Positions 13,541 to 19,801 of a stretch of DNA of 19,801 nucleotides are shown one piece after another. Position numbers and translations under genes: made by a program. Location: positions 1-19,801 of the forward strand of contig JAFOCY010000138.1 of NCBI GenBank assembly GCA_017380995.1, read 5' to 3'. The first letter of the stretch is position 1. Each line of letters begins with the position of its first letter. The notes beneath the pieces were generated by a model. The model was given only the letters and a program-made list of their open reading frames with translations. It made no database searches and was not told where the DNA came from. This stretch comes from Oscillibacter sp. GTDB lineage: Bacteria; Bacillota; Clostridia; Oscillospirales; Oscillospiraceae.

Positions 13541-14560
13541 TTAGCACTTGGCCAGATCATGCAGGAAGTCTTCCACAGCCTGTTCCGGCGTTGCCCAACT
13601 GGTGACAAGACGAATACAGGTGTTTTCCTGATCTACAGCGTGGTCGATTTCAAACTCATAACCCATTTCCTGCAGCCGGCTCACCACGGTATTGGGCAGG
13701 ACAGGGAACTGCTGATTGGACGGAGAAGGAACGGGGAAGGCATAGCCCAGAGCGGTGATTCCGTCACGCAGACGGAAAGCCAGGTCATTTGCATGGCGGG
13801 CCAGATCAAAATAGAGGTTATTTTCCAGAATGGCCTTGAACTGCACACCCAGAAGCCGTCCCTTGGCCAGGATGGCGCCGCGCTGCTTCATGTGCCAGCG
13901 GAAGTGGGAGCAGGGGGTGGTCATCACCAACGCCTCACCAAAGAGCAGACCATTTTTGGTGCCGCCAATATAAAATGCATCTGTAAGACGGGCTAGATCC
14001 GCAAGCGTCAAATCATTCACAGGGGAGGTCAAAGCAGTACCCAGCCGTGCGCCATCCAGGAAAAGGAGAAGTCCGTGGTTATCGCAGTAATCCCGTAGGG
14101 CTTTCAGCTCCGCCTTGGTGTAGATGGTACCCACTTCCGTGGTGTCAGAGACGTAGACCACCCGGGGAAGGACCATATGTTCGCTGCTGTGGCCTTGGAC
14201 TACGGTATCCACCAGGGCAGGAGTAAGCTTGCCGTCAGGGGAGAAGACAGTGCAGACCTTGTGGCCGGTGGCCTCAATGGCGCCGGTCTCGTGGACGTTG
14301 ATATGTCCGGTGTGGGCAGCAATAACGGACTCATAGGAGGCCAGCAGTGCATCCAGAACAACGAGGTTTGTCTGGGTGCCGCCTACCAGGAAGTGTACAT
14401 CTGCTTCCGGAGCAGCACAGAGCGTGCGGATCAGCTGAGCAGCTTCGCTGCAGAAGGGATCCAGACCATAACCGCAGGTTTGGACCAGGTTGGTTTCATG
14501 CAGGGCTTCCAGAACCTTGGGGTGGGCTCCTTCGCTGTAATCATTTCGGAAACTGTACAT
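13541..14560 (-). CDS. Low-specificity L-threonine aldolase (PLP-dependent)
   Basis: This 339-residue fold-type I PLP enzyme is predicted to split threonine or allo-threonine to glycine and acetaldehyde. Visible family blocks are the start SFRNDYSEGAHPKVLEAL, the GGTQTNL phosphate-binding region (60-66), HETGAIE around H90, LFLDGARLG with the pyridine-binding D169, and FYIGGTKNG with the PLP lysine K202. The sequence is complete and of normal length. Weak GAGAGA upstream of the ATG is the only ribosome site. It has its own promoter and terminator and appears to be monocistronic. Other beta-eliminating lyases share this fold, so the substrate is not certain. Confidence 0.88.
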   Translation of the reverse strand: MYSFRNDYSEGAHPKVLEALHETNLVQTCGYGLDPFCSEAAQLIRTLCAAPEADVHFLVGGTQTNLVVLDALLASYESVIAAHTGHINVHETGAIEATGHKVCTVFSPDGKLTPALVDTVVQGHSSEHMVLPRVVYVSDTTEVGTIYTKAELKALRDYCDNHGLLLFLDGARLGTALTSPVNDLTLADLARLTDAFYIGGTKNGLLFGEALVMTTPCSHFRWHMKQRGAILAKGRLLGVQFKAILENNLYFDLARHANDLAFRLRDGITALGYAFPVPSPSNQQFPVLPNTVVSRLQEMGYEFEIDHAVDQENTCIRLVTSWATPEQAVEDFLHDLAKC

Positions 14561-14595
14561 AGATATCTCTCGCTTTCTGAACGTATATTTTTTTC

Positions 14596-14624
14596 ATTAT
14601 ATCACGCAGGAAGAGTGCTTGCAA
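14596..14624 (-). promoter_or_regulatory. Sigma-A promoter of the threonine aldolase gene
   Basis: On the minus strand, TTGCAA (14619-14624), a 17-nt spacer and a perfect TATAAT (14596-14601) are present. Transcription would begin near 14589, giving a leader of about 30 nt. Confidence 0.85.
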
Positions 14625-14662
14625 CGAGGCTTCTCAATAAAACAGATCCATCAAATAAGGGA

Positions 14663-14697
14663 TCAAAAAAGATTTTTGACACTTTTTTTCAAAAAGT
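14663..14697. repeat. Two adjacent AT-rich inverted repeats with interchangeable arms
   Basis: TCAAAAA-AGA-TTTTTGA (14663-14679) is followed directly by ACTTTTT-TTC-AAAAAGT (14681-14697), each a perfect 7-bp stem with a 3-nt loop. The TTTTTGA arm (14673-14679) can also pair with TCAAAAA at 14689-14695, so the two hairpins compete with a third. It lies in the 274-bp region between the aldolase and DUF4358 genes. Confidence 0.5.
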
Positions 14698-14709
14698 AAC
14701 AAAAAATGA

Positions 14710-14738
14710 TTGAAAAATTTTTCCTCTCCTTTTAGTAT
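14710..14738 (+). promoter_or_regulatory. Possible sigma-A promoter of the DUF4358 operon
   Basis: TTGAAA (14710-14715), a 17-nt spacer and TAGTAT (14733-14738, 4 of 6) could give transcription from about 14745. The region is very AT-rich, so chance matches are more likely here. Confidence 0.45.
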
Positions 14739-14774
14739 AAAAGCATCTGTTTGAAAAAAACTATCAGTGAAACG

Positions 14775-14800
14775 GGAACTTTTTGAAATGATGTTTCGTC
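14775..14800 (+). promoter_or_regulatory. Probable ECF sigma factor promoter of the DUF4358 operon
   Basis: GGAACTTTTT begins at 14775 and CGTC lies at 14797-14800, 17 nt after GGAAC. The GGAAC/GAAAC -35 with a CGTC -10 is the general pattern of extracytoplasmic-function sigma promoters. Transcription would start near 14807, with AAGGAG of the lipoprotein gene just downstream. The sigma factor itself is not in the window. Confidence 0.55.
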
Positions 14801-14834
14801 AGTATATCCGAAACCAAGAACAAGGAGAATCTAT

Positions 14835-15320
14835 ATGAAGAAACTGATGACTCTGGCCCTTGCGGCCATTATGATGCTGGGCCTTGTGGGCTGCGGCAGC
14901 AAGAAAGAAGAGCAGGCCAACGTAGATCTGACCGGCTTCTACAATAGCCTGGCCACGGAATACGGTTGGGATGACAACACCATGGCAAACCTCACCGATG
15001 ACCCGGAACTGCTGGAAATGTACTATCCCGGTCTTTCTGAGATCAACACTACACAGCTGATTGCAAAGGCCCCGATGATGTCCTCTGTGGTGAATGAGTT
15101 TGTCTTCCTTCAGTGTGAGACGGAGGAGGATGCTGCCAAGGCTGCTGAGATCCTCCAGACCCGTATTACCGCCCAGGCTGAGGGCGGGGCCTGGTATCCT
15201 GAGTCCATGGAAGCCTGGGGTAGGGGTGTTGTGGATCAGCAGGGAACTTACGTTGCCATGATCGCCTCCGCTGAGTATCAGGAGGACATCACTGCCAAGT
15301 GGCAGGCCCAGTTCCAGTAA
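14835..15320 (+). CDS. DUF4358 lipoprotein
   Basis: The 161-residue protein starts with a lipoprotein signal peptide: MKK, a hydrophobic core and a lipobox LVGC with C20 as the lipid-modified residue, followed by a GSKKEEQ spacer. The mature domain (about 30-161) resembles DUF4358, with a YYPGL stretch, a central FVFLQCETEEDAAKAAEILQTRI helix and GTYVAMIAS near the end. The domain has no known activity. It is anchored on the outer face of the membrane. An AAGGAG ribosome site precedes the ATG. It heads a group with MBOAT and DHHW genes, which suggests a helper in envelope acylation. A weak terminator separates it from the MBOAT gene, so it may be made in excess over the two enzymes. Confidence 0.85.
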   Translation: MKKLMTLALAAIMMLGLVGCGSKKEEQANVDLTGFYNSLATEYGWDDNTMANLTDDPELLEMYYPGLSEINTTQLIAKAPMMSSVVNEFVFLQCETEEDAAKAAEILQTRITAQAEGGAWYPESMEAWGRGVVDQQGTYVAMIASAEYQEDITAKWQAQFQ

Positions 15321-15331
15321 TCCTTATGCAA

Positions 15332-15366
15332 AAGACAGCCGCGGAGCGTGCTTCGCGGCTGTTTTC
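15332..15366 (+). terminator. Terminator or attenuator between the DUF4358 and MBOAT genes
   Basis: ACAGCCGCG (15335-15343) pairs with CGCGGCTGT (15354-15362), followed by only four Ts. The GC-rich stem with a short T-run suggests partial termination rather than a full stop. Confidence 0.65.
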
Positions 15367-15394
15367 CTGACTACGTTTCCATAGGAGGACTGCT

Positions 15395-16789
15395 ATGGTA
15401 TTCAGCAGCCTGATTTTTTTATTTGCTTACCTGGTTCTGACTCTGGCGCTCTATTTCATCGCGCCTTTAAAATGGCGCAATGTTCTGCTGCTTTTGGTAA
15501 GCCTTGTTTTTTACGGTTATGGTGAGCCGGTTTACATCCTCATCATGTTTGCTTCCATATTGATCGATTATACCCATGGCCTGTTGGTAGAGAAATACAG
15601 GGAAAATGATAAAAAGGCCCGGTGGTTTGTTGGGCAGTCAGTGGTCTTTAACCTGTTGCTTTTGGGCTTTTTCAAGTATTGGGATTTTTTGGCGGTAAAC
15701 CTCTCTGCACTTCTGGGTGTAAACATACCGGTCCTTGGAATCCCGCTGCCCATCGGTATTTCCTTCTTCACCTTCCAGACCATGAGCTACACCATTGATG
15801 TCTACCGGCAGGATGCTCCGGTACAGAGAAATATCCTGACATTTGGTACCTTTGTCACCATGTTTCCCCAGCTTATCGCGGGTCCCATCGTGAAATATAA
15901 AACTGTGGCCCGGGAATTGAATGACCGTGTGCATACCACCGAGGACTTTGCCCTGGGTGCACGCCGCTTCTGCGTGGGTTTGGCTAAGAAAGTTCTGCTT
16001 GCAAATGCGATCGGTGCGTTGTGGGATACCAGTCTTGCTACCCATACAGCGGGAGAACTCACAGTGCTTGGTGGTTGGATGGGACTTTTTGCCTATGGCT
16101 TCCAGATTTATTTCGATTTTTCCGGCTACTCTGACATGGCCATCGGCTTAGGACAGATCTTTGGCTTTCGCTTTAACGAAAACTTCCGTTATCCCTATTG
16201 CTCTGCCTCTGTCACGGAGTTCTGGCGGCGGTGGCATATGTCTCTTACCGATTGGTTCCGGGAGTACCTGTATATTCCCCTGGGCGGCAACCGTGGCGGC
16301 ACAGCTAAGACGCTGCGCAATATTCTGATCGTGTGGTTCTGCACGGGCTTCTGGCACGGCGCCAGCTGGAATTTTATCTTCTGGGGCCTTTACTTTGCCG
16401 CGTGGCTGATTTTGGAAAAATATGTGATGCGGGACATTTTAAAGAAAACGCCTGCCCTGATGAAGCATATTTACACGATTATCGTGGTTTTTGTGGGCTG
16501 GGGCATCTTTGCCGTAGAGGATCTCAATCTCTGCGGAGGATATTTGTCTGCCTGCTTTGGCAGCGCTTCCCTCTGGAGAGCTGCAGACATTTATTATCTG
16601 AAAAGCTATGCCCTAACCTTCCTTCTGTTGGTTATTGCATCTACCCCCTGGGGTAAAAATACCTGGCACCGTCTGAGCGTGCGGGCACAGCAGGTCCTGA
16701 CGCCGATTTTGATGGGTGCGTCTTTGATCATCGGTACCGCCTATCTGGTGGATGGAAGCTATAATCCCTTCCTGTATTTCCGGTTCTGA
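15395..16789 (+). CDS. MBOAT family membrane-bound O-acyltransferase (AlgI-like)
   Basis: This 464-residue polytopic membrane protein has about ten or more hydrophobic segments and the conserved blocks of the AlgI/DltB-type MBOAT family. These are PIGISFFTFQTMSYTIDVYR (119-138), FPQLIAGPIVKY (157-168), WRRWHMSLTDWFREYLYIPLGG (278-298, H281) and GFWHGASWNFIFWGLYF with the catalytic histidine H321. Such proteins move acyl groups, usually acetyl, from a cytoplasmic donor across the membrane to an extracytoplasmic acceptor. GGAGG lies before the ATG. The following DHHW gene begins 12 nt after its stop, a normal pairing (AlgI with AlgJ/AlgX). The acceptor polymer is unknown. Confidence 0.95.
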   Translation: MVFSSLIFLFAYLVLTLALYFIAPLKWRNVLLLLVSLVFYGYGEPVYILIMFASILIDYTHGLLVEKYRENDKKARWFVGQSVVFNLLLLGFFKYWDFLAVNLSALLGVNIPVLGIPLPIGISFFTFQTMSYTIDVYRQDAPVQRNILTFGTFVTMFPQLIAGPIVKYKTVARELNDRVHTTEDFALGARRFCVGLAKKVLLANAIGALWDTSLATHTAGELTVLGGWMGLFAYGFQIYFDFSGYSDMAIGLGQIFGFRFNENFRYPYCSASVTEFWRRWHMSLTDWFREYLYIPLGGNRGGTAKTLRNILIVWFCTGFWHGASWNFIFWGLYFAAWLILEKYVMRDILKKTPALMKHIYTIIVVFVGWGIFAVEDLNLCGGYLSACFGSASLWRAADIYYLKSYALTFLLLVIASTPWGKNTWHRLSVRAQQVLTPILMGASLIIGTAYLVDGSYNPFLYFRF

Positions 16790-16801
16790 GAGGAGGGCCA
16801 C

Positions 16802-17911
16802 ATGACAAAAAGTTACAGCCGTTTTATTACGGCCTTCTTCGCTATTTTCCTGGGCGGCCTCTTGCTTTGGCATTTGGTCCTGCCGGACAGGGACCGCTCT
16901 GAAACAGAGAACCGCACCCTTGCCCAGGTCCCCGCTTTTACCTGGGAGGGATTGAAGGATGGCAGCTACACCGAAGCCCTGGAGGAGTATTTTGCCGACC
17001 AGTTTCCCCTCAGGGACAGCTGGACAGGATTGAAGGCCAGAGTAGAGCAGCTTTTGGGAAAGAGCCAGTTTAATGATGTGTTTCTTTGTGGTGATACACT
17101 CATCTCCAAAGTTGAAAAGCCAGACCCTGATCTACTTTCCAATAACCTCTCCTATATCCAGCGTCTGGCGGAAAACGCCCAGGCCAATGTGTATGTGGGC
17201 ATGATCCCCTCCGCGGCGGAGGTTTGGAAGGATAAGCTTCCTTATGGTGCCGATACCTGGGATCAGTCTGATTTGCTGGTGTCAGCGGGAGAGGGGCTTC
17301 CTAAGGTGGATTTTAACGCCGCCCTTACGGCCCACGCGGAGGAGCCCATTTTCTACCGCACCGACCACCACTGGACTACATTGGGAGCATTTTACGGAGC
17401 CAATGCTGTTCTGGAGACTCTGGGTAAAGAACTATTAAAGGTAGAAGACTTTACAGTAGAGACGGCAGCAGAGGATTTTAACGGGACCCTTTATTCTACC
17501 TCCGGCATCCATTGGCTTACGCCTGATACGATGGAGTTCTGGGTCAGTGAAGATGGCCTTTACGTGACTTCCTGGCGCAGCGGAAAGGCGGAGGAATCTT
17601 CTCTCTATGACCGGAGCTATCTTGCTGTGAAGGACAAGTATTCCGCTTTCCTCGGCGGAAATCAGCCCCTGTGTGTGATCAAGAATGAAGCTGTAACCGA
17701 TGGGAGTAAGCTCCTTTTGATCCGGGATTCCTATTCTGATGCAATGGCTCCTTTCCTGGCACAGCGGTTCTCTGAGGTCCATCTCCTTGACCTGCGGTAT
17801 TATCGTATGCCTGCTTCTATCTATGCTGCAGACAACGGTATTGAGGACATCCTGGTGTGTTACAGCGTCCAGAATTTTATCTCAGACCGCAATTTGGTCC
17901 TGCTCAAATGA
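16802..17911 (+). CDS. DHHW family protein (AlgJ/AlgX-like, SGNH-type)
   Basis: The 369-residue protein has one N-terminal membrane segment (about 8-27) and an extracytoplasmic domain. The conserved blocks are SETENRTLAQVP (33-44), the DHHW motif in YRTDHHWTTLGAFY (D188, H189, H190, W191) and LLIRDSYSDAMAPFL, where S310 would be the nucleophile of the SGNH-like fold and D188/H190 its partners. Related proteins (AlgJ, AlgX) complete the transfer of acetyl groups delivered by the MBOAT protein onto a polysaccharide. GAGGAGGG precedes the ATG, and it is clearly co-transcribed with the MBOAT gene. All catalytic residues appear intact. Confidence 0.92.
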   Translation: MTKSYSRFITAFFAIFLGGLLLWHLVLPDRDRSETENRTLAQVPAFTWEGLKDGSYTEALEEYFADQFPLRDSWTGLKARVEQLLGKSQFNDVFLCGDTLISKVEKPDPDLLSNNLSYIQRLAENAQANVYVGMIPSAAEVWKDKLPYGADTWDQSDLLVSAGEGLPKVDFNAALTAHAEEPIFYRTDHHWTTLGAFYGANAVLETLGKELLKVEDFTVETAAEDFNGTLYSTSGIHWLTPDTMEFWVSEDGLYVTSWRSGKAEESSLYDRSYLAVKDKYSAFLGGNQPLCVIKNEAVTDGSKLLLIRDSYSDAMAPFLAQRFSEVHLLDLRYYRMPASIYAADNGIEDILVCYSVQNFISDRNLVLLK

Positions 17912-17914
17912 TGA

Positions 17915-17946
17915 AAAATCCCCTGACGAAAGTCAGGGGATTTTCC
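17915..17946. terminator. Bidirectional terminator after the acylation operon
   Basis: A perfect 13-bp stem (17915-17927 with 17932-17944) closes on GAAA, with an A-run before and a T-run after. It serves both the DHHW gene and the convergent last gene of the window, whose stop codon begins at 17948. Confidence 0.92.
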
Positions 17947-17947
17947 T

Positions 17948-19801
17948 TTAGATACCGGTACCGGTGCCATCACACCGCCAGCCTGCTTCTGTGAGATACA
18001 TGGGGCCTACCTGGAAGCACATATAAGCGCCCTCCGGAGCCTCGCCAAGACTGCCGTCATATTCTACAGTGTTGCCGGCCATCTGATACTGCAGGGCGGT
18101 TTCCGTTTCCGGGACAAAGACCCGGGTATAGCCAAAATAGAAGCGTTCCTTACCTTCTGTGTCGGCGGGATAGGCTGTCTCCGGCACCCAGTCCCATATA
18201 GAAGCTTCCGCCTGGACATAAGTGCAGGCAAACTGACTGCCGGAGGTCACATTCAGATAGGCCTGGATATAACGGTCTACCCACTCTTGGGCTACCTCCT
18301 GGTAGCTTTGCCTCCGGTCTTCCACGATGATCCCAGAGGACAGGGCGTTCCATTCTGCTTCATCATACCACTGGCGGACCATGGAGAACAGCCGTCCATC
18401 AAATACCGCGTCAGCGTAGAGCGGCGTAGTCTCATACCAGGCGGTCTCATCCGGGAAGATCACCTGGACCAAGTCGCTATCCTCCCAGCAGCGGAGGAAC
18501 GCGCCCATCTCCGTATTGCCGATAGTCAGGAAATTTCCTGCAGGAACTTCGGAACCTTCCAGCGGGGTCCATTCCAGGTCTTCCGGGTATCGCTCTACCC
18601 GCAGACGCCAATAGTCATTTTGCTCTGTAATATATCCGCTGTTATTGAACTGCAGGACCACCTGGTTATCCGCAGTCAGGGAGTCGACCACCATTTCATA
18701 GAGCTCTGGTACCTTTGCTGTCATGGAATCCCATACGAACCACTTTCCGTCCTCACCAGGGAGCATATAAAGGTACATACCACAGCGGCCTTCTTCGTCC
18801 GTGGGGACCTTGGTGTGGTCCCAGGAGACGTCGTAGATCACATGGACGGCGGTAAGATGGGTCATGGTATCGTGGTCGTAACCTCGCTTTGCGGCCAGTT
18901 CACTGTCGGTATACATGTTCACCACCCGCCAGGTCTCATAAGAATCGATGGAGGCAGAAATGAGATCAAAGGAAAGACAGGCCTCGTGATCGTCCTTCTT
19001 CTTCCGTATATAGGTGCTGGCATCGTCCAATACCGCACCCTGCTCCTCCGCTGTCAGCTCCGCAGGCTGGCAGACATAGTAGTTAAAGAGGAGGGACCAG
19101 GCCTCATACTGGGCGGTGGTAAGCTCGTAGGTGTTCCAGTGGATAAGATCATCCATGATTTCGGCGTACAATATCTGATCGGCCTCAGGGCCGCTGGTAC
19201 GGTAATAGCAGATCTTTTCCGCCACCTTTTTCTGTTCCTCCAACGGCATCCGGGTCATATCCTCCAGAAAAGCCACCAAGCCCGTATTCAGGCTCTGAAG
19301 CAGAGCTTTACCCTCCAGTTCTGATGCGGCGGCAAGTCCTTCGCTCACCGCTAAGTCGTAGATGTAAGTGTCAAAGAGGTCGATACCGGGCATACAGTCG
19401 TTCATCATCACGGTATCCAGATGATGACGCTGGCCGTCTTTGTTCACGATGGAAAGATAGAAACAATCAGGATAGCTGGGCATCACCCAGTCCTCCTCTG
19501 TGTGGTACATACCGCCGGCAAGACCCACACCCTGAGGATTTCCCGCATGGAACTCAAAGTTCATATTATAGACTTCGATATCACCACCGGGGAAGGGATA
19601 GGTTTGGGAGTGGACCAGATTCTCGATGCGCCAGTCATCATATTTAGGATCGAACTGAGGCATGGAAGCTGTTCTAAATTCATTGGTGTAAAGGTGTTCT
19701 ACCTCACTCTTCGCGATATCCAGCACTTCCGATGGAACATCCGGCTCACCCATCACATGGTCCACCATCTTACGGCTGTCCTTGTAGAAGAGTAGCGCAT
19801 C
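17948..19801 (-). CDS. Large protein of unknown function, N-terminus cut by the window edge
   Basis: The frame runs from the stop at 17948 to the window end without a stop, so at least 617 residues are encoded and the true start lies outside. An internal ATG at 19768 is preceded by eleven open in-frame codons and has no clear ribosome site, so I treat the gene as partial. The visible part is acidic, rich in Trp, Tyr and Asp, without membrane segments. It begins with VPSEVLDIAKSEVEHLY and then a GGDIEVYNMNFEF/GLAGGMY block. A middle part (VLDDASTYIRKKKDD to WDSMTAKVPELY) and a C-terminal part (from VAQEWVDRYIQAYLN to GWRCDGTGTGI) could be small alpha-beta domains of the NTF2-like kind, which I cannot confirm. 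Proteins with such parts in Oscillospiraceae are often the extracellular portion of anti-sigma or sensor proteins. No function is assigned. Confidence 0.7.
   Translation of the reverse strand, partial: DALLFYKDSRKMVDHVMGEPDVPSEVLDIAKSEVEHLYTNEFRTASMPQFDPKYDDWRIENLVHSQTYPFPGGDIEVYNMNFEFHAGNPQGVGLAGGMYHTEEDWVMPSYPDCFYLSIVNKDGQRHHLDTVMMNDCMPGIDLFDTYIYDLAVSEGLAAASELEGKALLQSLNTGLVAFLEDMTRMPLEEQKKVAEKICYYRTSGPEADQILYAEIMDDLIHWNTYELTTAQYEAWSLLFNYYVCQPAELTAEEQGAVLDDASTYIRKKKDDHEACLSFDLISASIDSYETWRVVNMYTDSELAAKRGYDHDTMTHLTAVHVIYDVSWDHTKVPTDEEGRCGMYLYMLPGEDGKWFVWDSMTAKVPELYEMVVDSLTADNQVVLQFNNSGYITEQNDYWRLRVERYPEDLEWTPLEGSEVPAGNFLTIGNTEMGAFLRCWEDSDLVQVIFPDETAWYETTPLYADAVFDGRLFSMVRQWYDEAEWNALSSGIIVEDRRQSYQEVAQEWVDRYIQAYLNVTSGSQFACTYVQAEASIWDWVPETAYPADTEGKERFYFGYTRVFVPETETALQYQMAGNTVEYDGSLGEAPEGAYMCFQVGPMYLTEAGWRCDGTGTGI

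Noticed and set aside
13245..13547. A longer 100-codon form of the small membrane protein
   Set aside because: It would start upstream of the promoter, LexA boxes and terminator. The AAGGAGG at 13385-13391 clearly serves ATG 13376.
18287..19324. A 345-codon open frame on the plus strand opposite the last gene
   Set aside because: It is antisense to a long frame with natural composition, its product shows no domain, and its start lies inside the other gene without a ribosome site.

Overview
The window looks like the chromosome of an anaerobic, endospore-forming Firmicute, most likely a gut Clostridium of the Oscillospiraceae type. The reasons are two core sporulation loci (spoIIGA-sigE and spoIIAA-spoIIAB-sigF), a T-box leader before valS, strong AGGAGG-type ribosome sites, LexA boxes of the Gram-positive type, and a ferredoxin-type sulfite/nitrite reductase. 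It is mostly core housekeeping DNA. I see no phage, IS element, CRISPR array, tRNA or rRNA.

Layout. 1-4.6 kb: sulfite/nitrite reductase (+), endonuclease III nth (-), the AAA+ ATPase rarA (+) and a triple-S1-domain RNA-binding protein (-); convergent pairs share a bidirectional terminator or even overlap. 4.6-6.6 kb: a DUF951 zinc-ribbon-like protein, a 30-residue membrane peptide, then spoIIGA-sigE, with the protease gene overlapping the pro-sequence of its own substrate. 6.6-9.7 kb: sigma-A promoter, Val-specific T-box (GUC specifier), valS and its terminator. 9.7-11.2 kb: spoIIAA-spoIIAB-sigF. 11.1-13.45 kb, minus strand: an operon of a 43-residue membrane protein, a radical SAM DNA-repair-type protein and its DUF4130/UDG-linked partner, driven by a sigma-A promoter carrying two LexA boxes, with a third upstream. 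13.5-14.6 kb: a threonine-aldolase-type PLP enzyme (-). 14.7-17.9 kb: DUF4358 lipoprotein, MBOAT acyltransferase and DHHW/AlgX-like protein, with a sigma-A-like and an ECF-like promoter. 17.9-19.8 kb: a large protein of unknown function, cut by the window edge.

How the genes work together. SpoIIGA processes pro-sigma-E in the mother cell. SpoIIAA/SpoIIAB control sigma-F in the forespore. Both loci carry a possible Spo0A half-site exactly 26 bp upstream of a -10 element, as in the spoIIG class of Spo0A-activated promoters.

The most interesting region is the SOS operon. LexA boxes, an SOS-peptide-like small membrane protein and a radical SAM protein ending in a sliding-clamp-binding motif (QLSLF) together suggest a little-described DNA damage response module. 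Its last gene runs 104 nt antisense into sigF, so SOS induction could interfere with sporulation. The DUF4358-MBOAT-DHHW cluster looks like a cell-envelope O-acylation system under stress control.
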